From Henriciella barbarensis (lineage in GTDB: Bacteria > Pseudomonadota > Alphaproteobacteria > Caulobacterales > Hyphomonadaceae): a stretch of 64,000 bases of DNA. The translations under genes were made by a program, and so were the position numbers. This document shows, piece after piece, positions 1 through 8,534 of the stretch; within the stretch, counting starts at the first letter, position 1; every line of letters begins with the position of its first letter. The notes beneath the pieces are model-generated. The model had not been told where the DNA came from. It did no database searches and saw nothing but the letters and a program-made list of their open reading frames with translations. The stretch covers positions 868,001 through 932,000 of the forward strand of contig NZ_QWGB01000005.1 in the NCBI RefSeq assembly GCF_003576345.1, given 5' to 3'.

Positions 1-1
1 G

Positions 2-1198
2 GGCGCCCCGCCATATTCCGGCCCGGTGGGCCCGTTTGCGCCAACCGGCAATGCCGAGATGGATGCCTGGCGCCAGGACTTCGTCTCTCGCGCAACGGCA
101 CGCGGCACCAATCCCGCCCTACTCTATGCGCTGCTGAAAGATATCCGACCACTCGATATCTATCTTGGCCCTGACAATCAGTCGGAAGTTGCCAATCAGG
201 CAGAGTTTTCCAAGGCTATCTGGGAGTATCTGCGCACGGCGGTCACGGATAACCGTTTCCAAACTGGCCGCCAGAAACTCGCTGAGCTTGGGCCCGTTTT
301 CGACCGCATCGAAGCCACTTATGGCGTCAACCGCGAAGTGGTGAGCGCGATCTGGGCGATGGAAACCAATTTCGGCGGCTATATGGGCAATTTCAGCGCC
401 GCAAATACGCTCGCCAACATGGCGGTCGAAGGCCGCCGCCGCAGCTTCGCCGAGAGCGAAATCCTCGCTTTGGTCGAAATCGTCGAGAAAGGCTTTGCGC
501 GGCTGGATCAGCTTGGCTCCGGCTGGGCCGGCGCGATGGGGCACACCCAGTTCATGCCATCAACCTATCTTGCCTATGCGCAGGACTATGATGGCGATGG
601 GCTGGCGAATGTCTGGTCATCGTCACCAGACGCTCTAGCGTCTGCCGCCAACTATCTCTCAGTATCCGGCTACCGCTTTGACCAGCCATGGGGCGTCGAA
701 GTGCTCGCGCCGCAAGGTTTTGACTGGTCGATGGCCGATGGCAACGACCGGCGCCTGTCGTCCTGGAAGTCAGCCGGTCTTTCGCCGATCCGGGGTGGCG
801 GCTTTGGCGTCGATGACAGCGACTATGCCGAGCTGTGGCTGCCAGCGGGTGCGACAGGACCGAAATACCTCCTGTTCCGCAACTTCGACGTCTTCAAGAC
901 CTATAACCGCTCCAACAGCTATGCTTTCGCGGTCGGCCTCCTCGCCGATGGGCTCGCCGGCCAATATGGCCCGGTCGCAGCCTGGCCGACGAACATCCAG
1001 CGGCTGACCTTCGATGAGGTAAAGCAGCTTCAGTCGGCGCTAAACCAGCTTGGCTATAATGCGGGCGGCGTTGACGGCATTGTCGGCTCAGGCACGCGCG
1101 GCGCGCTGCGGCAGTTCCAGCAGGCGAACGGCCTGATCGCGGATGGCTATCCTTCGCGCCCGGCTCTCAATGAGGTGCTGGCGCGCTTGCGCAGCTAG
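2..1198 (+). CDS. Lytic murein transglycosylase, MltB type with peptidoglycan-binding tail (5' partial)
   Basis: Periplasmic enzyme that cleaves the MurNAc-GlcNAc bond of peptidoglycan to give 1,6-anhydro ends. The catalytic region carries the family motif around METNFGG (the Glu is the expected acid catalyst) and GAMGHTQFMPSTYLAYA followed by DYDGDG, typical of the MltB/SltB_3 fold. A C-terminal PG_binding_1 domain begins near LQSALNQLGYNAGGVDG and ends at the stop. The frame is open to the left edge (398 codons visible), so the signal peptide and true start lie outside the window; the GTG at 26 is only the first in-frame candidate. It faces the convergent MFS gene with a 3-bp gap. Family call is firm, paralogue identity is not. 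Confidence 0.88.
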   Translation, partial: GAPPYSGPVGPFAPTGNAEMDAWRQDFVSRATARGTNPALLYALLKDIRPLDIYLGPDNQSEVANQAEFSKAIWEYLRTAVTDNRFQTGRQKLAELGPVFDRIEATYGVNREVVSAIWAMETNFGGYMGNFSAANTLANMAVEGRRRSFAESEILALVEIVEKGFARLDQLGSGWAGAMGHTQFMPSTYLAYAQDYDGDGLANVWSSSPDALASAANYLSVSGYRFDQPWGVEVLAPQGFDWSMADGNDRRLSSWKSAGLSPIRGGGFGVDDSDYAELWLPAGATGPKYLLFRNFDVFKTYNRSNSYAFAVGLLADGLAGQYGPVAAWPTNIQRLTFDEVKQLQSALNQLGYNAGGVDGIVGSGTRGALRQFQQANGLIADGYPSRPALNEVLARLRS

Positions 1199-1201
1199 AA
1201 C

Positions 1202-2494
1202 CTAGTCGTAGATTTCCGGCTGATCGTCATCATCCTGATAGACCTGATTGGCCGGAAAGACGCGGCGGGCGAAAAACGCCATCAGGACGAGTACGACGCC
1301 CGCGCCGATGAAAGGCGCGCTCTGGTGAACGTTCTCATACATCCATGGGCCAAAGAACGGGCTGACGATGAATCCGGTGCCGTTGGCCGAGATGACAAGG
1401 CCTGCGACGTTGCCCTGAAGGCTGGAGCCGACAGAGAGCGATGCGCCGCTGGAGAAGCCCGGGCGCGCAAGACCCTGCCCGATCCCCACGAAAAACTGCG
1501 CCAGCACGAGAACCGCGAACTCATTCGTCGGCACGATAAGGAACGCGCCGACCGACAGGGTGAGCGCCCCAGTCACCATAAGCGTCCGGTTGGTCATCTT
1601 GAGGCGCGGAATGATGACAAGCTGCGAGATCAATGTGCCCGCCGCGCCGACCGTATAGGCCGGGCCGGTGAACTGCATCGCCTCAGCCCCGTCGACGCCG
1701 ATCTTGTCCATGATGGCGAAGGCGAATGTCTGGGTCAGTACGCCGGTGACGACGGAGAGCCCGACTGCGAAAATCAGATAGGGCAGCACGCGCGGATCGC
1801 GCCAGAGACCATCGCCCTCTTTCTTGCCTGTGGATTTGAGGCCCGCTTCCTTTCGCGGCGCAGTTTTCTCCGGCAGGCGCGTATAGATCAGGAAAGACAG
1901 GACAGCCGCCGCGGCGCTGATCATGAAAACTGGTGTCAGTAGGCCAAAAACCGCGCCCGCCGCAGCCGCGAAGGCTGGGCCTGCAACCGCGCCGAAGCTG
2001 AAGCCGGACGTCAGCGAGGCAATTTCTTCGGTGCGTTTGTCGCGGCTAGTACGGTCAGCGATATAGGCCTGCGCCGCCGGGTTGGTGCCAGAGCCCAGGA
2101 GGCCGAACAGCGTGCGCGACGCCAGGAGGCAGATGAAGATAACAAGCGAGCTTTGCAGATGACCGGCCATGGCGAGCGCGGCGCTGGTGCCGAAAAGCAG
2201 CATCGACACCGAAAAGCCAAGCATGCCGAGCGCAGCGACCGGGCGCCTGCCCCAGTCATTGCTCTTGCGGCCCCAGAAAGACGAGGTGATCGCCCAGAGC
2301 GCAGCCGATAACGAGAAGATTGCGCCCGCCATCCAGTCCGGCAGGCCAAGATCCCGCGAGAGGGGGGGCAGGATGGCGCTGACCAGCATCGTATTGCCGG
2401 CCCCAACCGCCAGAAGCGCGAAGAAAAGCAGCCGAAACGCGCCGCGGCGGTCCGGCCGGTCATGTCCAAGCTGTGGCGAGGGCGTGTCGGTCAT
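1202..2494 (-). CDS. MFS transporter
   Basis: Inner-membrane major facilitator superfamily carrier of 430 residues with about twelve hydrophobic segments in two halves, separated by a charged central loop (residues about 205-230, rich in Lys/Glu). Between TM2 and TM3 sits the MFS signature FWGRKSNDWGRRPV (motif A). The N-terminal 25 residues are hydrophilic. The overall look is closest to TetA/multidrug-efflux type drug:H+ antiporters, but the substrate cannot be read from sequence. A GTG lies directly before the chosen ATG; GAAGAGAAG upstream serves as ribosome site for either. It stands alone, divergent from motA. Confidence 0.82.
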   Translation of the reverse strand: MTDTPSPQLGHDRPDRRGAFRLLFFALLAVGAGNTMLVSAILPPLSRDLGLPDWMAGAIFSLSAALWAITSSFWGRKSNDWGRRPVAALGMLGFSVSMLLFGTSAALAMAGHLQSSLVIFICLLASRTLFGLLGSGTNPAAQAYIADRTSRDKRTEEIASLTSGFSFGAVAGPAFAAAAGAVFGLLTPVFMISAAAAVLSFLIYTRLPEKTAPRKEAGLKSTGKKEGDGLWRDPRVLPYLIFAVGLSVVTGVLTQTFAFAIMDKIGVDGAEAMQFTGPAYTVGAAGTLISQLVIIPRLKMTNRTLMVTGALTLSVGAFLIVPTNEFAVLVLAQFFVGIGQGLARPGFSSGASLSVGSSLQGNVAGLVISANGTGFIVSPFFGPWMYENVHQSAPFIGAGVVLVLMAFFARRVFPANQVYQDDDDQPEIYD

Positions 2495-2628
2495 CACTTC
2501 TCTTCGGCCTCACCGCTGGAAAATTCAAGCGCCCCGTCGCGTCATGGGCCCCAGCCAGCAGCCCGGAAACCTTATTTAAAGCCTGTTGCGTTAGAAGCGG
2601 CTTTGAACCCGTCTGCGGAGACCCGTGA

Positions 2629-3519
2629 ATGTTTCAACTTATCGGCCTTGTTCTGGTCACTGCCCTGATTGCAGGTGCGCTCCTTTTCACAGGAAGCCCG
2701 GCCCTGTTCAGCGCGCTGCCATTTGAACTGGCCCTGATTGGCGGGGCCGGCCTCGGCACGCTCGTAATTGGTAACTCACCAAGGGTCGCAGGCGCTGCGC
2801 TTGCCGGAATGGTCAAATCCATGCGGGGCGCGAAGTGGAAAAAAGCTGACTATGCGGACCTCTTGAGCGGTCTTGGCGACCTGATGCGCCGGGCACGCCG
2901 CGGCGGCATGATCGCCATCGAAGCCGATATCGAGACGCCTGAGCGCTCAGACCTGTTTGCCAGCCGTCCGCGCCTTCTGGCTGACCGCACAGCCACGTCG
3001 ATGATCACCGACAGTCTTCGCATCCACGCCTTGAACCCGGGGGGCAAGTCGCCTGTGGCTGCCCACCTTGAAGACGCGGTTGCCGCTGCAGCGCAGACCC
3101 GACACCGGGCCGTGGCCGCGCTGAACTCGCTTGCAGATGCCCTGCCCGCGCTTGGAATCGTGGCGGCGGTCCTTGGCATCATCAAGACGATGAGCCTAAT
3201 CGACCAGTCTCCCGACGTGCTAGGCCCCATGATTGCGACGGCTCTTCTGGGCACATTCCTTGGCGTCTTCCTTGCCTACGGTCTGGTCGGGCCGATCGCT
3301 GCCCGCTTCGGGCAGGTGGTGGACGAGGAAATGCAGTTTCTGGAAACGATCCGGACGGTGATCACGGCCTGGCATGAAGGCGTGGCCCCTGGCACCGCTA
3401 TTGAACTTGCGCGTGCCGGATTGCCAGTCCACCTACGACCGTCTGTCGAAGACGTGGACGCAGCAAACTCGAACGTCGAAGCTTTCCCCTCGCAGCGCCG
3501 AAGCAGTCGCGCCGCCTGA
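2629..3519 (+). CDS. motA: Flagellar motor stator protein MotA
   Basis: Inner-membrane stator subunit that, with MotB, conducts ions to drive flagellar rotation. The protein (296 aa) has four membrane segments: two near the N terminus, a long cytoplasmic loop (about 55-165) with the charged stretch RRARRGGMIAIEADIE that contacts FliG in characterised MotA, and two C-terminal segments containing ALPALGIVAAVLGIIKTM, the family signature lining the ion path. A GCGGAG ribosome site sits 8 nt before the ATG. MotB is not adjacent; motA and motB are also unlinked in Caulobacter, so this is not alarming. The C-terminal tail (about 30 residues, Ser/Arg/Ala) is divergent. The gene implies a motile stage. 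Confidence 0.93.
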   Translation: MFQLIGLVLVTALIAGALLFTGSPALFSALPFELALIGGAGLGTLVIGNSPRVAGAALAGMVKSMRGAKWKKADYADLLSGLGDLMRRARRGGMIAIEADIETPERSDLFASRPRLLADRTATSMITDSLRIHALNPGGKSPVAAHLEDAVAAAAQTRHRAVAALNSLADALPALGIVAAVLGIIKTMSLIDQSPDVLGPMIATALLGTFLGVFLAYGLVGPIAARFGQVVDEEMQFLETIRTVITAWHEGVAPGTAIELARAGLPVHLRPSVEDVDAANSNVEAFPSQRRSSRAA

Positions 3520-3611
3520 CCCCTCAGCGACTAAATTCATGCGCCGACTCGCAATAGTGGGCGCTCACCCCTAGTTTCCCGCCTGATGAGAAACCACGGG
3601 GAGGGTCTCAC

Positions 3612-4136
3612 GTGTCGCGTTTCGACGAATTGAAGGCTATCGCAAAGACCTATCAGGATCTTGCAGCCGAGAACTATGCGCGCGTGCGCCAGCTCGCTGA
3701 GGAAGTCCGCGCGGGCTTCTGCGACTATCTCGATTCCTCCGATGGTGTCTGTGTCCAGCTTGTGCCGCCTGTCGGCAATTTTGAGCCGAAACCCTATGGC
3801 GATCAGGCATTTTCCGTCCCGCCGCGCGGCTTCCGGCCGCTTGGACCGATCGCCTTTGGGCTTGCTGTACGGGTCACTGGCGGCACTGACTGGATTCGCA
3901 TCACCACCCAGTGCCAGAAGATCGGCGACCGGTTTGTGCTGGACATCCAGGGCGGAGAGTCATTTACCTTGGCACTGCCGCTTGCAGAAGAGGATTCAAC
4001 GCGTCTCTTTGGTTATCTCTTCAATCACCTGACCAACTGGTTTCAGGAAAAGATTGATCATTATGAGGCCGGCGAATACGGCACGCGCGAAATCGGCTTC
4101 GATTTCTCACGCGAAGATACTGTCGCCAACGTCTGA
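3612..4136 (+). CDS. Conserved-looking hypothetical protein
   Basis: I do not recognise this family. The 174-residue product has no signal peptide or membrane segment and should be cytoplasmic. It starts with an alpha-helical segment (about 1-40), then a probable beta-rich middle (80-135, including FGLAVRVTGG and DWIRITTQCQKIGD) and an acidic helical C terminus with HYEAGEYGTREIGF. The start is a GTG preceded by GGGGAGGG at a good distance, which supports it strongly. It lies between motA and a cation antiporter, 90 bp after motA, so it could be read from the motA promoter; no functional link is proven. Confidence 0.7.
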   Translation: MSRFDELKAIAKTYQDLAAENYARVRQLAEEVRAGFCDYLDSSDGVCVQLVPPVGNFEPKPYGDQAFSVPPRGFRPLGPIAFGLAVRVTGGTDWIRITTQCQKIGDRFVLDIQGGESFTLALPLAEEDSTRLFGYLFNHLTNWFQEKIDHYEAGEYGTREIGFDFSREDTVANV

Positions 4137-4162
4137 AACGTACGGACCCCAAGTAAAAACAC

Positions 4163-6091
4163 ATGCCGGATATGAACCTCATTCTCGCAGGCACAGGCTC
4201 TGACAGCCTTATTTTTGCCTGCGCCCTCATTGGCGCGCTCGGTCTGGGCGCACAGTGGCTTGCCTGGCGTCTACAGGCCCCTGCGATCGTTCTGATGGCT
4301 CTGGCCGGGCTCGCCGCCGGGCCGGTATGGTCACTCATTTTCGGCGATCCACTGCTCAATCCGTCCTCGACTTTCGGGGACCTTTTGCGGCCTATCGTGT
4401 CGCTATGCGTGGCAGTCATCCTGTTCGAAGGCGGGCTAATCCTGAAATTCGAGAATCTGCGCGATGCCGGCGCCGCCGTGCGCCGCGTGGTGTTCTTTGG
4501 AGGCCCGCTCGCCTGGCTGCTTGGCTCTCTGGCGGCGCGCTATGCGGCTGGTCTCGACTGGGCAAGCGCAATCGTCTTCGCAGGCGTCATGGTCGTCACG
4601 GGCCCGACCGTCATCATGCCACTGATGCGCCAATCCAAGCTGTCGGGACGCCCTGCCCAGTTCCTGAAATGGGAAGGCATCGTCAACGACCCGATCGGCG
4701 CGCTGTTTGCTGTTGCCGCCTATGAAGTGATCCGCGTGGCGAGCCATGGAGACTCCATCGTTGGCGCAGGCGTCTGGATCCTCGCCGCTGCAGGCATCGG
4801 TGTCGCTCTCGGTATCATCTTCGGCCTCGGCATTTCGCGCGCCTTTCGCGCTGGCTGGACGCCGGAATATCTCAAGGCGCCGCTTATCTTCGCGTCGATC
4901 ATTCTCTGTTATGCGCTGGCCGAACAGGTCGAGAAGGAAATCGGCCTCGTGGCTGTCACGGCTTATGGCATGACGCTCGCCAATTCGAAGCTCGCCGACC
5001 TTTCAGAACTCCGGAAGTTCAAGGAAGACATTGCGGTCCTTCTCGTCTCTGGCGTCTTTGTTATCCTGACCGCGGACCTGACGCCTTCGATCATTTCTTC
5101 GGCGCTGAATATCAACACGCTCCTTTTCCTGCTCGTGATGCTGTTTGTCGTGCGGCCGCTATCGGTGTGGATTGCAACGGCTGGCACACTGAACCGCAAG
5201 GAAGCGCTGCTTCTAGGCTGGATCGCGCCGCGCGGTATCGTGGCTGTGGCCGTCTCGGGCCTGTTCGGTTCGCTGTTGGTCGACCTGTCGCGTGAAGGCC
5301 GTTTCTACTTCTCCGGCGCAGACCAGATCGTGCCACTCGCCTTTGCAATGGTGTTCACAACCGTTGTCCTACACGGTTTCACAATTGGTCCGCTCGCGCG
5401 GAAGCTTGGTCTTGCCCGCTCTGAAAAGCCCGGTGTTCTGCTGGTGGGCGCAAACTCCTGGAGTGTGGAATTCGCCAAGGCGCTGAAATCGGTGAAGATC
5501 GACGTCATCGTTGCCGACAGCAACTATCGCCGCCTCCGCCCGGCGCGTGAGGCAGGTCTCGACACCTTCCTTGGCGAAGTCTTGTCTGAAGACGCGGAGA
5601 TCCGTCTGGACCATTCGCGCTTTGCAACCGTCGTCGCCCTGTCGACCAATGACAGCCACAATGCGCTCGTCTGTAGCCAGTTTGCGCCAGAAGTCGGCCG
5701 TCACCGCGTCTACCAGCTATCGCTTTCGGAAGGCGATGAGACCGATGACAAGTCAGTGGGCTCCTCGGCGCGTGGGCGCACGCTCATCAAGCGTGGCCGT
5801 ACCTATGATGGCCTGATCCGTGACCAGTATCGCGGCTGGAATTTCTCCCGCACAAGGCTGACCGAGAAATACACGCTGGAACAGTATCTCGCTGACAGGC
5901 CAAAAGGCGACCTAGTTGCCGAGATCCGTCCGGATGGCACGCTCGTCCTGCTCGGCCCAAGCCGGGAAGCGCGCGGCGGGGATGGCGCAACCATTATCAG
6001 CTTCGCACCTGACCAGCAGCCGCAGACATCCGCGCCGGCGGAGGAGCCATCCTCATCTGACCCCAAGGTGGGCGAGCCGCAGAAGGCCTAG
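4163..6091 (+). CDS. Cation:proton antiporter (CPA1/NhaP type) with C-terminal RCK/TrkA-N-like domain
   Basis: Inner-membrane monovalent cation/H+ exchanger for pH, Na+ or K+ balance. Residues 10-415 form a 12-13-segment exchanger domain with LFEGGL (about 88), TGPTVIMPLMR (146), the ion-binding GIVNDPIGA (172, Asn-Asp pair) and GWIAPRGIVAVAVSGLF (about 350). After it comes a soluble module beginning VLLVGANSWSVEFAKAL (about 427) with a Rossmann-like glycine region and DSNYRRLRPAREAGLDTFLGE, resembling RCK/TrkA-N nucleotide-binding domains, then a further C-terminal domain (about 560-620). Length (642 aa) is longer than bare NhaP. Ion selectivity (Na+ or K+) is not readable. Convergent, 4-bp overlap, with the YgjP-like protease. 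Confidence 0.88.
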   Translation: MPDMNLILAGTGSDSLIFACALIGALGLGAQWLAWRLQAPAIVLMALAGLAAGPVWSLIFGDPLLNPSSTFGDLLRPIVSLCVAVILFEGGLILKFENLRDAGAAVRRVVFFGGPLAWLLGSLAARYAAGLDWASAIVFAGVMVVTGPTVIMPLMRQSKLSGRPAQFLKWEGIVNDPIGALFAVAAYEVIRVASHGDSIVGAGVWILAAAGIGVALGIIFGLGISRAFRAGWTPEYLKAPLIFASIILCYALAEQVEKEIGLVAVTAYGMTLANSKLADLSELRKFKEDIAVLLVSGVFVILTADLTPSIISSALNINTLLFLLVMLFVVRPLSVWIATAGTLNRKEALLLGWIAPRGIVAVAVSGLFGSLLVDLSREGRFYFSGADQIVPLAFAMVFTTVVLHGFTIGPLARKLGLARSEKPGVLLVGANSWSVEFAKALKSVKIDVIVADSNYRRLRPAREAGLDTFLGEVLSEDAEIRLDHSRFATVVALSTNDSHNALVCSQFAPEVGRHRVYQLSLSEGDETDDKSVGSSARGRTLIKRGRTYDGLIRDQYRGWNFSRTRLTEKYTLEQYLADRPKGDLVAEIRPDGTLVLLGPSREARGGDGATIISFAPDQQPQTSAPAEEPSSSDPKVGEPQKA

Positions 6092-6819
6092 ACAGTCACG
6101 GCGTGAAGGGCGCGGCCATGGCGGCGTAGCCAGTCGCGTTCCTTCTTCCAGTCCGGACAACATCTCGCGACATGCGCCCAGAAGCGCGGGCTATGGTTCA
6201 TCTCAAGCAGGTGCGCGCATTCATGCGCGGCGACATAGTCGAGCACGCTGTGCGGAGCCATGATGAGGCGCCACGAAAAGGCCAGTCCGCCATCTGACGT
6301 GCAGGACCCCCAGCGCGAGCGCGTATCCTTGACGCTGACCTTGCGGGCCGCAACGCCCAGCGTCGCACAATGGCGCTCCACGGCATCGCTCAAGTCCTCA
6401 CCGGCCGCCTTCTTGAGGAAGCGGGCGGCGCGGCGACTAACGGTTTCAGGATCCCCCGGCAGGCAAAGTTGTTGCGGAGTTCCGGGTATGAGCGACGCGC
6501 GCCTGCCTGGGCCCTCCAGGGTGATCTCGCATGGCGCGCCGCGCAGGTTGAACTGGGCACCTTCGACCAATCCGGTCTGTTGTGGCAGCTGTGCCAGACG
6601 GGCTGCAATCCAGTCGCGCCGGTCAGTTGCAAACTGTGCTGCTGCCTTCAGATGTCGTTTCGACGGAGCGACGGCCACTGCTTCGCGATTCGCCTCATCA
6701 AGACGGAGAATCAGTCGCTTTGCGCGCGGGTTTATCTCCATGCGAACAGTTATGTTCTGACCGTCTGAAGCGGACAGGGTCAGAGGCTGGCATTTATCGA
6801 AAAACATGATAAGTCTCAA
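6088..6819 (-). CDS. YgjP-type metallopeptidase (DUF45, SprT/M48-like)
   Basis: Predicted zinc metalloprotease of 243 residues. The zinc-binding helix is HECAHLLEMNHSPRFW near the C terminus: HExxH supplies two His and the Glu, with a third ligand expected downstream. The preceding RSRWGSC and AFSWRLIMAP stretches are hallmarks of the DUF45 (YgjP) family. There is no signal peptide, so it is cytoplasmic. In bacteria the family includes partners of type I restriction systems and free-standing copies; no restriction genes are nearby, so this is a free-standing copy. Substrate unknown. Its promoter region faces that of the acidic lipoprotein gene. Confidence 0.85.
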   Translation of the reverse strand: MRLIMFFDKCQPLTLSASDGQNITVRMEINPRAKRLILRLDEANREAVAVAPSKRHLKAAAQFATDRRDWIAARLAQLPQQTGLVEGAQFNLRGAPCEITLEGPGRRASLIPGTPQQLCLPGDPETVSRRAARFLKKAAGEDLSDAVERHCATLGVAARKVSVKDTRSRWGSCTSDGGLAFSWRLIMAPHSVLDYVAAHECAHLLEMNHSPRFWAHVARCCPDWKKERDWLRRHGRALHAVTV

Positions 6820-6870
6820 ATCGAAGGCGCGATGAGCCTACACCCATCTTATGACATTAGGGGAACCATC

Positions 6871-8442
6871 ATGAAATATCTGCTCTGCGGCGTTGCGGCG
6901 ATCTCGATTTTGACCGCATGCGACCAGACAGGCGTCGAGACGCCAGAAGACATCAGCGAAATCACACTGCGGGACGGCGATGCCGCCGAAGCACCTGATG
7001 TGATCTCTGCGATGATGTTGACGAATTCCGGCGACGGCATGATCACATACGCCAGCAAGGACGTCGACGGCGCGTCGGCAACCTTCTCTGACATTAGCAT
7101 CCAGGGCATGGAAGGCTTCACGGCCGATTCGCTGGTTTTCGAAGGCCTCGACATGGTCGACGGTCAGGCTTCTTTCTCACGCATGAGCTTTTCGGGCCTG
7201 TCCGTGAGCGACCCGGAAGCTGCTGACACGACAAATATGGGCGTTGGCGAGATCGAACTGATCAACCCGTCCCCGGCACTTTCCGCATGGCTCGCGTCTG
7301 CACTTGGCACCGGTGAGCCTGCCGACTTCCCCGCTGTCGAGGATATCTCCTTCGACGCGTGGTCGATCTCTGACGTCTCGGGCGAATTCTCCGACACGGA
7401 CGGCGAAGGCACTTTTGCCGTCTCTTCGCTGCAGCTGCGTGACGTCGACAACCAGCGCGCGGCTCTCGCAGAGCTGACCGGTGTGACCTTCGACATCATC
7501 GGCGAAGATGAGATGAACTTCAAAGGCGGCATCGACTCCATGTCGATCGCTGGCAGCGACCTCAGCTTCCTGTCTGCCATCCAGCAGAATGCCGGCGACG
7601 AGGACGCAATGGCAGCTGCGGTCATGAGCAAGATGATGCAGAACCCGATGGAGCCGGGCTATGACCGCTTCACGCTCGACAATCTGACCTTCGAAGGCGA
7701 AGGCATGAGCTTCGCCTTGCCATCCATGGACGCCTATGTCGAACGCAATGATGACGACCAGCCTGTCAGCTATGTCGTCGAGCCTTTCAGCATGACGCTC
7801 GACGCAGATGCAGACGGTGGTGAGGTCGGCGCAGGCCTTGCGCAGGGTTTCAGCATGCTCGGCTATGATGGCATCGAAATCCGCGGCGCTGGCAACAGCC
7901 AGTACGACCCGGATGCAGACATTCTGACCTCCGAAGCTGCAGACAACTATTTCGAGCTCGTCGATGGCGCACGCTTCTCCTATGGCGGTGAGTTCATCGG
8001 TTATTCGGCTTTCAACCAGCAGCTGGCAGCTTCCATGGATATGGAAAACCTTGCCGAAGGTGGTGAGCCTGACCCGATGGTCATACAGCAGGCGCTGAGC
8101 GCGCTTGAGATCGGCAATTTCGAAATGCGCATCACGGATGATGGCCTTGTCGACCGCGTCTTCAACGTCGTCGCAACGCAGCAGGGTCAGGATCCGGCCC
8201 AGATGCGTGCGCAGGTCGCCCAGATGATGGGTATGGCGCCGCTCATGGCCCAGCAGGCCGGCGTGGATACGGCGATTGCCACCGAAATCGGCACAGCGCT
8301 GTCTTCCTTCATTCAGGAGCCGAAGACGCTGACCATCATGCTCGATCCGGAAGAGCCGCTTTCCATGGAGAGCGTGGCGGCGATGGAAGACCCAAGCATG
8401 CTGACCAAGGACTATCTCGGTCTTTCGGCTTCTAACGAATAA
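6871..8442 (+). CDS. Large acidic lipoprotein of unknown function
   Basis: A 523-residue envelope lipoprotein I cannot assign to a family. It begins MKYLLCGVAAISILTACDQT, a signal peptide with lipobox LTAC, so the mature protein would start at a lipidated Cys around residue 17. The rest is very rich in Asp, Glu, Ser and Met and reads as repeated beta-like segments of the type SGxSVSDPEAADTTNMGVGEI and DLTFEGEGMSF, suggesting stacked beta-sheets. Start: an in-frame ATG exists 39 nt upstream at 6832, but AGGGGAACC sits just before 6871 and only this start gives a proper signal peptide. A strong terminator follows at 8467. The gene stands alone between divergent and tandem neighbours. Confidence 0.82.
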   Translation: MKYLLCGVAAISILTACDQTGVETPEDISEITLRDGDAAEAPDVISAMMLTNSGDGMITYASKDVDGASATFSDISIQGMEGFTADSLVFEGLDMVDGQASFSRMSFSGLSVSDPEAADTTNMGVGEIELINPSPALSAWLASALGTGEPADFPAVEDISFDAWSISDVSGEFSDTDGEGTFAVSSLQLRDVDNQRAALAELTGVTFDIIGEDEMNFKGGIDSMSIAGSDLSFLSAIQQNAGDEDAMAAAVMSKMMQNPMEPGYDRFTLDNLTFEGEGMSFALPSMDAYVERNDDDQPVSYVVEPFSMTLDADADGGEVGAGLAQGFSMLGYDGIEIRGAGNSQYDPDADILTSEAADNYFELVDGARFSYGGEFIGYSAFNQQLAASMDMENLAEGGEPDPMVIQQALSALEIGNFEMRITDDGLVDRVFNVVATQQGQDPAQMRAQVAQMMGMAPLMAQQAGVDTAIATEIGTALSSFIQEPKTLTIMLDPEEPLSMESVAAMEDPSMLTKDYLGLSASNE

Positions 8443-8466
8443 GCCACAGATCTGATCTGACTTGTG

Positions 8467-8506
8467 AAGGCGCGCCCCGGGCAACTGAGGGCGCGCCTTT
8501 TCTTTT
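8467..8506 (+). terminator. Rho-independent terminator after the acidic lipoprotein gene
   Basis: An 11-bp perfect stem (AAGGCGCGCCC at 8467-8477 with GGGCGCGCCTT at 8489-8499) closes an 11-nt loop and runs into TTTTCTTTT. It lies 25 bp after the lipoprotein stop and before the YmdB start, so the two genes are separate transcripts. Confidence 0.88.
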
Positions 8507-8534
8507 GGGGGGCAAGGGCGCATAGCTGTCGCCC

